Shown here piece after piece: positions 1 through 7,419 of a stretch of DNA of 11,184 nucleotides. The stretch is from JANRKH01 sp964351245 (GTDB lineage Bacteria; Pseudomonadota; Alphaproteobacteria; Rickettsiales; Rickettsiaceae): contig CAYGNF010000035.1 of NCBI GenBank assembly GCA_964351245.1, positions 1 to 11,184 on the forward strand. The letters run 5' to 3'. The translations under genes and the position numbers were made by a program. A model generated the notes under the pieces. It worked only from the letters and a program-made list of their open reading frames with translations. It searched no databases and was not told where the DNA came from. The stretch's first letter is position 1, and every line of letters begins with the position of its first letter.

Positions 1-220
1 GATGCAAAAGAGAGAGGCAGCGGCAAATACTCAGAATGCTTCTAAAACAGAGATAGGATGGGGGCATCAAATTAGATCCTATGTTTTGCAGCCCTACCAA
101 ATGGTAAAAGATCTCAGAACTAATTATGAAACTTCAAATACTACCGGGGTCCTAGATGGGGACCTAGAAAAATTCGTATATAGTAGTCTTGCCGCTAGAG
201 TCAGTAACGTCAGGAAGTAA
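1..220 (+). CDS. prfB: Peptide chain release factor 2, C-terminal fragment (cut by window start)
   Basis: Only the last 72 or so residues are in the window; the reading frame enters from the left edge and ends at TAA 218-220. Class I release factor 2 recognises UGA and UAA stop codons on the ribosome and triggers peptide release. The fragment carries the very conserved RF2 tail: NASKTEIGWGHQIRSYVL, then QPYQMVKDLRTNYET and VLDGDLEKF. The IRSYVLQPYQMVKD-R stretch and the GDLxxF ending separate RF2 from RF1. The GGQ catalytic loop, the stop-codon recognition domain and any programmed frameshift lie upstream and cannot be judged. The gene converges on lepB, whose stop is 9 bp away. The ATG at position 2 is an internal methionine, not the start. 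Confidence 0.95.
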   Translation, partial: MQKREAAANTQNASKTEIGWGHQIRSYVLQPYQMVKDLRTNYETSNTTGVLDGDLEKFVYSSLAARVSNVRK

Positions 221-229
221 AAGATATTA

Positions 230-1039
230 CTATTTATAGAATGTAAATCCAAAAAACCTGCAGGATCTAAAAGATGTAATCCATCTCCACACCTGGATAA
301 TTTGATCAAAACTAAGGGGATTATCTAGCAGTAATCTCTGGTCAAAAGAAAAGAAAATAAACTGAGCCTTGCCTATAAAATTCTCGAATGGAACGAACCC
401 GAGCTGGAATCTACTATCTCCAGACTCATCTCTATTATCACCTAAAAAGAAATAATGATCTTCTGGTATAAAAAATGGCCCGATATTGTTTGCGCGCGCT
501 AACTCAGGACTAGATTCCACCTCGCTTGAAAATTGCTTAATATACCTAGTTTGATATTTTGTACCACTTTCCACAATCTCATTATATTCATCAAAAATAC
601 GCCCGCGCTCACTATAAGATCTAACATACTCCCTATTTATTGGCATATCATTTATATATACTATTCCATTTTTAAGCTCGATTTTCTCTCCAGGAAGCCC
701 AATCAGCCTCTTAATATATCTTTCTTGCATCATATGCGGGGGTCTAAAAATTATAACATCTCCCCTCTTTGGCTGCGCGTCTAGAATTCTCCCAGAAAAT
801 AAATTAGTACTCATGATAAAGGAATGCTTACTATATCCGTATGAATACTTGGTAGAGAATACATAATCTCCCTCTATGATAGTTTTTCTCATGGAGCCAG
901 TAGGTACATAAAATGGCTCAAAAATAAAAATTCTGATACAAAGCGCAATAATGATCACAACGCCTAGTGATTTTATTTCTTTGAAGGCTTCGTATATAGA
1001 GTTAGTATTGTGATGTATTTTATTATTCCGCATTGTCAT
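230..1039 (-). CDS. lepB: Signal peptidase I
   Basis: Membrane-anchored serine protease (S26 family) that removes signal peptides from proteins exported by Sec or Tat; 269 residues, normal for alphaproteobacteria. One N-terminal membrane segment lies at about residues 24-40 (SLGVVIIIALCIRIFIF). Then come the family boxes: FYVPTGSM with catalytic Ser49, RGDVIIF at 92-98, YIKRLIGLPGE with the general-base Lys110, and GDNRDESGDSR at 200-210. All catalytic residues are present, so it should be active. ATG at 1037-1039 is used here; a second ATG two codons later (1031-1033) is equally possible, and neither has a clear Shine-Dalgarno. The gene is divergent from the ABC transporter and convergent with prfB. 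Confidence 0.96.
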   Translation of the reverse strand: MTMRNNKIHHNTNSIYEAFKEIKSLGVVIIIALCIRIFIFEPFYVPTGSMRKTIIEGDYVFSTKYSYGYSKHSFIMSTNLFSGRILDAQPKRGDVIIFRPPHMMQERYIKRLIGLPGEKIELKNGIVYINDMPINREYVRSYSERGRIFDEYNEIVESGTKYQTRYIKQFSSEVESSPELARANNIGPFFIPEDHYFFLGDNRDESGDSRFQLGFVPFENFIGKAQFIFFSFDQRLLLDNPLSFDQIIQVWRWITSFRSCRFFGFTFYK

Positions 1040-1187
1040 TATATTTAGGGTAGTTATAACAAAAAAGAGTTATACATAATAATTTACCTCAAATCTATAT
1101 AAAATGCATATAATCTTTGAAATTATCATAAAACTATAGTATTGATTGCGTGTACTTTTCTTGAGCATTAATATTAAATCAATATTT

Positions 1188-2927
1188 ATGAATAATTTAT
1201 TATTATTTCGAGTATTATGGAAATTGATCCATCCAAAAAGATGGATTTTTTTGTTGATGTTTTTAGTAGTGGCAATACTTGGCGCTACATCATCTATAGA
1301 TAGTTATTTAATTAAAAATTTGCTCGACTTATTAGATACAATAGATCCAGAAAATAATGGCACTAATATGAAGCAGATTCTTGTCTGGGCTATAATTTAT
1401 GGCCTATGGTGGGAAATATGCAATTTTCTCTCGATATTTAACGATTTTCTAAACAGGACATCTATGCCAATCAATAAGGGAGAGGTAATGGATTTTTACT
1501 TTTCTCACTTACAAAAACATAGTTATAGTTTTTTTAAGAAAAATTTATCGGGATCTCTTACTAATAAAATTTTAGATGCTTCAAGAGCTTGTGAGTTGAT
1601 TTTATCTAGCCTTAATGAAAAAATACTACGCAAAATTTTTTCAATGATAATAGCGATATATGCTTTAATGGCGGTAAATACAGTATTTGCATCAATTTTT
1701 GTAATATGGCTTGCGATATTTTTTGGCTTAAGTGCTTTTTTCATGGATGATATTCAAAGACTTTCTTCTATATGGGCAAATAGCAGATCCGTAATTGCAG
1801 GTAAGATCATAGATTCGATCAATAATATGTTCTCTATCAGAATGCATAATCTTTATAAATCAGAGCGCATGTATTTGGGCAAATATCTAGATAGAATGGT
1901 AAATGCCGAAGTATCGCTGAATTGGTTTATGCTCCGTATCAGATATTTTCAAGGGCTGACTTGCTCTATAATGATCTTTTGTATGATATACGCTCTTGGA
2001 ATGTATAAAGCGCGGGGGCAAATATCTATCGGGGATGTCGCTCTTGTTATTACTCTTGCTACTGCTATTTTAGACGATATATGGGATTTTATTCAAGATG
2101 TAGGGGATTTATTTGAAGATATTGGCTCATTTATCCAAACTCTGGATTTGCTAGAAGATCATGAGATACAAAATGAAGAAGACTCCAAGCCATTTGATGT
2201 AGTAGAGGGTAGTATAGAGTTTAAAGAAGTATCATTTGGATATAAATCATCGGCAGGATTGTTTGATAAAATATCTATCAATATTCCGGCAAAACAAAAA
2301 GTAGGAATAGTGGGGTACTCTGGATCTGGGAAAACTACATTCATTAACCTGATCACTAGAATGTATGATACTAACCAAGGTAGTATCTTGGTAGATGGCC
2401 AAGATATTAAGGAAATTTCTCAAGATCAATTAAGAAAAAATATCTCAATTATTCCGCAAGATGTTTCTCTCTTTAATAGAACAATTATTGAGAATATTAG
2501 ATATGGTAAAAAAGATGCAACGGATGAGGAAATATATTTAGCTGCAAAAAAAGCAAAAATTCACGATGATATACTAAAATTTCCACAAGGATATGATACT
2601 ATAGCAGGGGAAAAAGGTAATAATCTCTCAGGAGGGCAGCGCCAGAGAATAATTATCGCGCGGGCTATACTAAAAAATGCACCGATTTTAATACTAGATG
2701 AAGCAACAAGCGCTCAAGACTCTATTACAGAAGAATATATCAAAGAATCTATTGCATTATTAATGCAAAATACTACCTCCATTACTATATCTCATAAAAT
2801 CTCAACACTCAAAAATATGGATAGGATTATCTTGTTTGATTCAGGTAAGATAGTTGCCGATGGAAATCATCAGACTTTATATCAAAATTCAGAATTATAT
2901 AAAAAACTTTGGGATGCTCAGTTTTGA
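1188..2927 (+). CDS. ABC transporter, fused permease and ATPase (half-exporter)
   Basis: Inner-membrane ABC exporter half-transporter of 579 residues, expected to act as a homodimer; the substrate cannot be read from sequence. The N-terminal part (about 18-297) has six probable membrane segments, near 18-38, 65-85, 150-167, 168-186, 256-273 and 281-297. The ATPase domain starts near 342: Walker A GYSGSGKTT at 376-384, Q-loop in SIIPQDVSLF, signature LSGGQRQR at 480-487, Walker B ILILDE at 500-505, H-loop His536. The D-loop reads SAQD rather than the usual SALD, and the H-loop region reads SHKIST rather than AHRLST; both are mild departures. I chose ATG 1188. The frame is open to a TTG at 1146, but the extra 14 residues are not typical and neither start has a Shine-Dalgarno. 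An MsbA-like lipid role is possible but not shown. Confidence 0.93.
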   Translation: MNNLLLFRVLWKLIHPKRWIFLLMFLVVAILGATSSIDSYLIKNLLDLLDTIDPENNGTNMKQILVWAIIYGLWWEICNFLSIFNDFLNRTSMPINKGEVMDFYFSHLQKHSYSFFKKNLSGSLTNKILDASRACELILSSLNEKILRKIFSMIIAIYALMAVNTVFASIFVIWLAIFFGLSAFFMDDIQRLSSIWANSRSVIAGKIIDSINNMFSIRMHNLYKSERMYLGKYLDRMVNAEVSLNWFMLRIRYFQGLTCSIMIFCMIYALGMYKARGQISIGDVALVITLATAILDDIWDFIQDVGDLFEDIGSFIQTLDLLEDHEIQNEEDSKPFDVVEGSIEFKEVSFGYKSSAGLFDKISINIPAKQKVGIVGYSGSGKTTFINLITRMYDTNQGSILVDGQDIKEISQDQLRKNISIIPQDVSLFNRTIIENIRYGKKDATDEEIYLAAKKAKIHDDILKFPQGYDTIAGEKGNNLSGGQRQRIIIARAILKNAPILILDEATSAQDSITEEYIKESIALLMQNTTSITISHKISTLKNMDRIILFDSGKIVADGNHQTLYQNSELYKKLWDAQF

Positions 2928-2983
2928 GATAGAGTATTTTTATTGAGATTGCATAACTATTACCATTAAAAGATACTCTATCT
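2927..2983. terminator. Inverted repeat between converging genes, possible shared terminator
   Basis: AGATAGAGTAT at 2927-2937 is matched by its perfect reverse complement ATACTCTATCT at 2973-2983. The arms can extend by four more T:A pairs if G2972 is bulged. The hairpin lies between the stop of the ABC transporter (2925-2927) and the stop of the repeat protein (2987-2989), which is where a two-way terminator would sit. It is AT-rich, the loop is long (about 27-35 nt) and neither strand has a good U-tract after the stem, so it is not a classic intrinsic terminator. Confidence 0.4.
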
Positions 2984-2986
2984 ATC

Positions 2987-5205
2987 TTATTGCTCCCTAC
3001 CCGCTGATTTTGCTTTATTAGTAGTAGGGCCCTTAGGAGTGGTGGGTATATATGAAGATCCCCCTGAGAGTGTCTTGCGGATCAATTGTGACAATGTTTT
3101 TTTCAATGTATTGTTATTGATACCATAAGAGTCAAGATGCTTTTGTATATCACTTCGATCTTTCGCAATAAGATTTATCGTATATTGATAGTCTCCTAAT
3201 AACATCTCTGGTCTATTTGGCGATACTTTGTTTATAAGATCATCTGTAGTCTGAATGCCATTCTTCTGAGCATAATAAACTAATGGATCCATACCATTTA
3301 TTTTGTACTCCTTCTTTGATGCGTACAGAGCTGCATGCTCTGTGCCGATATTTGCATCATTGCGTATTGCATATTTCATCGCATCTCTTTTAATAGGCTT
3401 GTTGGATTTTTTTGTTTGATCATTTATCTTGATATCATTCTCTAATAAATATTCAACCGCAGGTTTGCCGTCTATCTTTAAATTCTCCTCTATTAGATAT
3501 TTTGCAGCATCCTTGCCGTCTATTTTAATGTTCTTCTCTATTAGATATTTTGCAGCATCCTTGCCGTCTATTTTAATGTTCTTCTCTATTAGATATTTTG
3601 CAGCATGTTCGCCTTCTNNNNNNNNNNNNNNNNNNNNNNNNNNNNNNNNNNNNNNNNNNNNNNNNNNNNNNNNNNNNNNNNNNNNNNNNNNNNNNNNNNN
3701 NNNNNNNNNNNNNNNNNATATTTTGCAGCATGTTCGCCTTCTATTTGAATGTTCTTCTCTATTAGATATTTTGCAGCAGGTTCGAGGTCTATTTTAATGT
3801 TATTGATTACTACATATTTTGCAGCATCTTGTTTTTCTATCTTGAAATTATTATCTACTGCGTATTGTATAGCATCTTTGCCTTCTATTAGTTTCCCGTT
3901 AGTGGAGCAATACTCCGCAGCGCTAAAAACACCACCCAACTTAAGGTCATTCTTTACTGCATATTCCGGAGCATCTACTCCACCTATTTTGAAATTATTC
4001 GATATTGCATGTTTTACAGGGTCTACATCTTCGTCCTTCCCCTGTTCATTTTTAACCTTAAGTTCTATATTCTTCTCACTGAAGTGGACCGCGGCAGGCT
4101 TTCCATAAATTGTTACGTCATTCTCTATTGCAAACTGCTCCGGCGACATGCCGAAAATCTTTAATTTAGGAAAAAATTTATCATCTATCGCAAATTCTAC
4201 AGCACTCTTGCCTTCAATCTTTACATCATTCTTGTAAGCATATTCTAGAGGAGACATTCCAAAAGTATAATCATAAGCTTCGGTAAATTTAGTGTCATTA
4301 GGCGCAATCTGCCCCCACTGGATCTCATAAGCTATTGGGTCCAGTGCATATACTTTTAATCCTTGTTCTTGAAAATAAAGCGCAGTAGGCTTGCCATCTA
4401 TCAATCTTCCATCATGCATTGCAGCAATAATGTCTTGCTGGATGGGCGGTAGTTCAGGAGTTCCCCATAGGGTATTATTTATTCTAGAAGCCATCGATGG
4501 GGTCTGATTCTTATTCTCTTCCTTTTGATGATATCTCAAAACAATATCCACGACATTATTTTCATGGTCTACTGCTTTTTTTACTAGCCTATTTCTCATG
4601 ATTACATTTTCTGACCTTGTACTAGAAATCTTTTCGAGCAAAGGCTTCAGTGCATCTCCTTTTTTATCCTTAGCATTATTATTTAGAAATTCAATGACAG
4701 CCTTCTGATCTTCTTTATATATCTTTATCTTGTCTTTTTCTTGGATTATCTCTTGTATCTCGCTTGATTCGAATGCTTTGGTGGTTACTGCAAGTGCCCA
4801 TGCATCTACTAGAGTTGTTATTGCTTGTTTTGACATATCAGGAAGTTTTGCGCCCTCGGGCGGATCATTACGCATAATCGCACTACTGAGCGCTGCGGCA
4901 TATTCATTCAGCGCGTTAGATCTAATCATACTCATTATGTTAGAATCTTGAGTCAGCGCGGCATCTGCAATCGGCGTCATATCTTTATGTTTTTTGCCTT
5001 TCAACTGATCATAACTATACCCGCTGGCCCATGCCTTAAGCACATCGTTTTGTTCTGGTGATATGTTATCTAGTTCAAATCTATCGCTGATAATTGTTTT
5101 CATCGCAACTATTAACATCGCTTTACCTGTCTCGATCTGATTTAGCTTTTCTTCTGCAACTAATTTGTCTATTTCTTCTGGATTTATAGAGGTTGACTTA
5201 CTCAT
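2987..5205 (-). CDS. Unrecognised 16-residue-repeat protein, interrupted by an assembly gap
   Basis: I do not recognise a named family. It is one gene broken by 100 Ns at 3618-3717. The N-terminal part (5205 to 3718) gives 496 residues and the C-terminal part (3616 to the TAA at 2987-2989) gives 209. The right-hand piece is open all the way to the gap, so the methionine at 3379 is not a start. Merging the 25-bp overlap at the gap edges keeps frame and gives at least 697 residues. Residues 1-269 are non-repetitive, mostly helical and charged, with no signal peptide or membrane segment. From about 270 come roughly 19 units of about 16 residues, consensus G-K-D-A-A-x-Y-A-I-x-N-N-x-K-I-x, followed by a hydrophilic tail ending in a basic, Thr/Pro-rich stretch (TTPKGPTTNKAKSAGREQ). 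ATG 5205 is preferred over ATG 5226 because AGG at 5213-5215 lies 7 nt upstream. Binding scaffold or secreted effector are both possible inferences. Confidence 0.8.
3492..3760. repeat. Near-identical 48-bp tandem DNA repeats flanking the sequence gap
   Basis: Two adjacent 48-bp copies, 3492-3539 and 3540-3587, are identical base for base. A third partial copy, 3588-3617, runs into the gap; it differs in the part encoding EGEH instead of DGKD. On the other side, 3718-3760 continues the same periodic array, and 3761-3808 and 3809-3856 are diverged copies. The period of 48 bp equals 16 codons, so gain or loss of whole copies keeps the reading frame. Confidence 0.9.
3618..3717. other. Assembly gap of exactly 100 N inside a tandem repeat
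   Basis: The gap is exactly 100 Ns, the usual placeholder for unknown length. The 25 bases just left of it (3593-3617) are identical to the 25 bases just right of it (3718-3742). In a 48-bp array the real spacing between these two copies must be a multiple of 48, including zero. The present spacing of 125 is not, and it also breaks the reading frame. The real gap is therefore either an unmerged overlap (-25 bp) or 48n-25 bp. Confidence 0.95.
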
Positions 5206-5212
5206 TTGCGCG

Positions 5213-5217
5213 CCTAA
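5213..5217 (-). promoter_or_regulatory. Shine-Dalgarno-like TTAGG for the repeat protein
   Basis: Read on the minus strand, TTAGG precedes ATG 5203-5205 with a 7-nt spacer. It is the reason for choosing the MSKSTS start over the in-frame ATG at 5224-5226, which has only A/T bases upstream. Confidence 0.5.
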
Positions 5218-5268
5218 TATATACATTATTATATAAATATTAATGTATTTATGAGATATATAATATAA

Positions 5269-5274
5269 ATTATA
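5269..5274 (-). promoter_or_regulatory. Possible -10 box upstream of the repeat protein
   Basis: A perfect TATAAT on the minus strand lies about 64 bp upstream of the chosen ATG, in the AT-rich interval after queD. No -35 hexamer sits at normal spacing; the nearest TTACAA is 20 bp away. Such boxes arise easily by chance in this composition. The rest of 5206-5349 shows nothing else. Confidence 0.25.
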
Positions 5275-5349
5275 ACACTATTTACTATAATTTATTGTAA
5301 GTGTAATTTTTTAGTATCATATTAAGATAGATTGATGCGCGTACAATAT

Positions 5350-5775
5350 TTACTCAGCGGAAATTTTTACCCAGCAATTTGGGGTTTCGAATAATTTAAT
5401 TTTGGATATACAAACATCCATATCCGAAAAAAGATTTTGTAGAACATCTTTCATAAGGTGCGATGCGATGTTTTCAGCTGTTGGATTTGCTTCTATATAA
5501 TAAACAACTTGTCCTGTATAATTTTCTATAAAATCCCCGAGCGCCTTATCTTGTACAGACAAAATAACTGTATGGTCTAGATTATCATCTATCCATGCTT
5601 TTACCCTATCTTTTATTATGCCAAAATCTATTACTCTGCCTAGTGTATCTAGACCGCTTGATGAAAAGGAAATTTCTAAAATATAACGATGCCCATGAAG
5701 ATATTTGCATTTATTCTCATGATTCATCACTCTATGAGCTGCATCAAATTCAATTTTTCTTGTAACTTTAATCAT
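5350..5775 (-). CDS. queD: 6-carboxy-5,6,7,8-tetrahydropterin synthase (QueD/PTPS family)
   Basis: Cytosolic zinc enzyme of the 6-pyruvoyl-tetrahydropterin synthase fold, 141 residues. QueD converts 7,8-dihydroneopterin triphosphate to 6-carboxytetrahydropterin, the second step towards preQ0 and queuosine in tRNA. Zinc ligands are His14 (FDAAHR) and His27 and His29 (LHGHRY). The catalytic Cys23 lies in C-x3-HGH, the pattern typical of QueD; the folate-rescue PTPS-III type has Glu instead. His68 in LDHTVIL, the PTAEN motif at 98-102 and Glu130 in FETPNCW complete the site. The start overlaps the dapB stop as ATGA, and AGG at 5782-5784 sits 6 nt upstream, so translation is probably coupled. No other queuosine gene is in the window, so the pathway cannot be confirmed. 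It is the last gene of the operon. Confidence 0.9.
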   Translation of the reverse strand: MIKVTRKIEFDAAHRVMNHENKCKYLHGHRYILEISFSSSGLDTLGRVIDFGIIKDRVKAWIDDNLDHTVILSVQDKALGDFIENYTGQVVYYIEANPTAENIASHLMKDVLQNLFSDMDVCISKIKLFETPNCWVKISAE

Positions 5776-6485
5776 TTTATACCTAGTATATCTGAAATTT
5801 TATATAAAGCTGGGGGCTTGGTATCTAGCCACAGCGCGACTTTAATTGCACTAATTGCAAGTAGATCCCTACTCTCTATTCTATGAGATATAGAAAATGA
5901 ATCATATTCTCCGCAAAATTGCACTTCATGATCGCCAAAAATATTTCCAGATCTAATAGAGTGGATCATCAATTCATTCTTTTTTCTAGATGATGTAGAT
6001 TTAGAAATTTCCCCTCCTGTCTTAGAAGCTATATTCTCTCCTATCATTAATGCAGTACCAGAAGGAGCATCTACTTTATTTCTATGATGCTGCTCTAGTA
6101 TATCTATATCATACGAATCTCCTAGCATTTCTGCAACTTTTGCTGAGATATATGATAAAAGATTTGCCCCAATACTAACATTAGGCGCATGTAAAACAGC
6201 AATTTTTGTTGCAAGAATATTTAGAGATGCTTGCGTCTCTAGATCTAGCGCTGTAGTTCCTATGAGTATTGCTCTGACCTTTGCGCTATTGATCGCCAAA
6301 GCTTCTACAAGGCTTCTTGTTGCCTCTTTAATACTAAAATCTAGTATCACATCTACATCTGCAATAAAAGAAGCTAAATCGCTATTTTTATCGCAAATCA
6401 TTATATCAGTAATTTTATTATTATCTTTTGCCAAGGCGTGGATTTTTATACCCATCTTACCATATCCAAAAATACCTAGTTTCAT
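5772..6485 (-). CDS. dapB: 4-hydroxy-tetrahydrodipicolinate reductase
   Basis: Cytosolic NAD(P)H-dependent reductase of the diaminopimelate pathway. It makes tetrahydrodipicolinate, precursor of meso-diaminopimelate for peptidoglycan and of lysine. The chosen start gives 237 residues, somewhat short of the usual 240-270. The Rossmann motif GIFGYGKMG is at 4-12, followed by DFS at 49-51, GTT at 76-78, APNVSIG at 100-106, and the family signature E131-x-HHR-x-K-x-D-A-PSGTA at 131-145 with the catalytic His and Lys. The C-terminal part has SIRSGNIFGDHEV, close to the usual S-R-G-x-x-G-x-H. ATG 6483-6485 is preferred over upstream in-frame ATGs at 6530 and 6494 because it places MKLGIFG at the true N-terminus and has AGGA 8 nt upstream. 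It is the middle gene of gpsA-dapB-queD. Confidence 0.95.
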   Translation of the reverse strand: MKLGIFGYGKMGIKIHALAKDNNKITDIMICDKNSDLASFIADVDVILDFSIKEATRSLVEALAINSAKVRAILIGTTALDLETQASLNILATKIAVLHAPNVSIGANLLSYISAKVAEMLGDSYDIDILEQHHRNKVDAPSGTALMIGENIASKTGGEISKSTSSRKKNELMIHSIRSGNIFGDHEVQFCGEYDSFSISHRIESRDLLAISAIKVALWLDTKPPALYKISDILGIK

Positions 6486-6493
6486 TTTATGCA

Positions 6494-6497
6494 TCCT
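6494..6497 (-). promoter_or_regulatory. Shine-Dalgarno AGGA of dapB overlapping the gpsA stop
   Basis: On the minus strand, AGGA lies 8 nt before ATG 6483-6485 and shares two bases with the gpsA TAG (6496-6498). Ribosomes finishing gpsA would arrive at this site, which suggests translational coupling. It also fixes the dapB start. Confidence 0.65.
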
Positions 6498-7386
6498 ATA
6501 TATTATTATCTGATAGAAGCTTGTAGACATAATTCAAAATCTGTGGCTTCTTACCAATTTTGATGCATTTATTATATAGCATCCTTGTAGAGTTTATGCC
6601 TTCGACTGATATATTTTCTGATAATTTCTCATGAGTAGCTAAGGAGGCGCCGAAACGAAAATTTCTTGATTCATCAGAAAAACATGAAAGCATTATATCT
6701 CCTATGCCCCCATATGATAGTACATCTCGTGAGTCGCATCCTAGAGCCATGCATATATCCATAAGCTCCAGAATACCATCCGTGCATATTTTGGCTCTGT
6801 GATTCCTACCTTCTCCTGTTGCAATAATATATCCACAAAAAATAGATAATATATTTTTATAACAACCGCAAAGCTGCATTGTAGTAATATCTTTTATAGG
6901 AGTTATTTCCATATACTCATTTGTAAGGTCTAATGATACTTTTTTTGCAATCTCAAAATCTTTAGCCGATATATTGCTTGCGGCTTTTTTGCCCATAGAA
7001 ATTTCAGAAGCAAAATTTGGACCACAAAGTACTAGTGGCTCTATTCCGTGCCTGGCAAGAGCGTCATAAAAAAACTCACCTGATTCTGGATCTATACCCT
7101 TAGATGCAATGATAATATTTTTTTGAGATTGAAAATATTTTAAATTATCTCTAATGATGCCAGAGATGGCATGAGTAATCACCGCGATTATAGTATAATC
7201 TGCGTTGATACTAAAATCTTTTTTGATATAAATATTATTCATACCGACATTATACAATTTTTGATACGTCAATTCTATGATCTTGCCCTCGTTCTGAGTT
7301 ACAAGTTCAACTATATTGTTTTTAGCAAAAACCGATGCAAGAGCACGCCCCCAGAGACCCGCCCCTATTATTTGTATTTTATTCAT
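6496..7386 (-). CDS. gpsA: Glycerol-3-phosphate dehydrogenase [NAD(P)+]
   Basis: Cytosolic enzyme reducing dihydroxyacetone phosphate to sn-glycerol 3-phosphate, the backbone for phospholipids. It has 296 residues, shorter than the usual 320-340, mostly through a short C-terminus. The N-terminal Rossmann motif is GAGLWGRALA at 8-17. ASKGI is at 94-98, GPNFASEI at 122-129 (usually GPSFAxEV) and the catalytic Lys177 lies in YKNILSIFCG (usually LKN). The substrate-binding signature GIGDIMLSCFSDESRNFRFG is at 228-247. All key positions are kept, so an active enzyme is likely despite the short tail. It is the first gene of the gpsA-dapB-queD operon and is divergent from the MFS carrier across about 98 bp. 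The start at ATG 7384-7386 fits because the Rossmann strand follows at once; no clear Shine-Dalgarno is seen. Confidence 0.95.
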   Translation of the reverse strand: MNKIQIIGAGLWGRALASVFAKNNIVELVTQNEGKIIELTYQKLYNVGMNNIYIKKDFSINADYTIIAVITHAISGIIRDNLKYFQSQKNIIIASKGIDPESGEFFYDALARHGIEPLVLCGPNFASEISMGKKAASNISAKDFEIAKKVSLDLTNEYMEITPIKDITTMQLCGCYKNILSIFCGYIIATGEGRNHRAKICTDGILELMDICMALGCDSRDVLSYGGIGDIMLSCFSDESRNFRFGASLATHEKLSENISVEGINSTRMLYNKCIKIGKKPQILNYVYKLLSDNNI

Positions 7387-7419
7387 ATTGCTTTTACGAC
7401 CCAGAATTTTAAAATTTTA

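Larger units (their letters stand above)
3248..4398 (-). repeat. Array of about 19 degenerate 16-residue protein repeats
   Basis: The array occupies the second half of the unrecognised gene. Representative units are GMSPLEYAYKNDVKIE, GVDAPEYAVKNDLKLG, GKDAIQYAVDNNFKIE, GKDAAKYLIEKNIKID and GMDPLVYYAQKNGIQT. The most constant positions are G1, A/P4, Y7 (sometimes F or H), A/L8, N11-12, K14 and I15. Some early units carry insertions of 4-5 residues (near 341-351 and 381-393 of the protein), and one late unit is broken by an insert around QTKKSNKPIK. Outer units have diverged, while the central ones are nearly identical. The unit looks like the first half of an ankyrin repeat (DGxTPLHxAAxxG) without the second helix. 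That likeness is my inference. Confidence 0.8.

Noticed and set aside
258..265. CCTGCAGG palindrome near the prfB/lepB junction
   Set aside because: An 8-bp palindrome inside the lepB coding region, with no T-run and no extended stem. It is most likely chance.
1146..1187. TTG start giving 14 extra residues on the ABC transporter
   Set aside because: ATG 1188 gives the more usual start just before the first membrane helix, and the TTG has no Shine-Dalgarno. It is kept only as an alternative.
2987..3379. Separate 130-residue minus-strand gene starting at 3379
   Set aside because: The frame is open upstream of 3379 up to the gap at 3616 and continues the same 16-residue repeats, so this is the C-terminal part of the larger gene.
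3429..3797. Plus-strand ORF of 122 residues rich in Phe, Ser and Ala with its own apparent repeats
   Set aside because: It is the antisense shadow of the 48-bp repeats of the minus-strand gene and runs through the N gap. Its repetitiveness comes only from the opposite strand.
6486..6530. Longer dapB N-terminus beginning at 6530
   Set aside because: It would run 35 bp into gpsA and add residues before the Rossmann strand. The AGGA at 6494-6497 points to ATG 6485.
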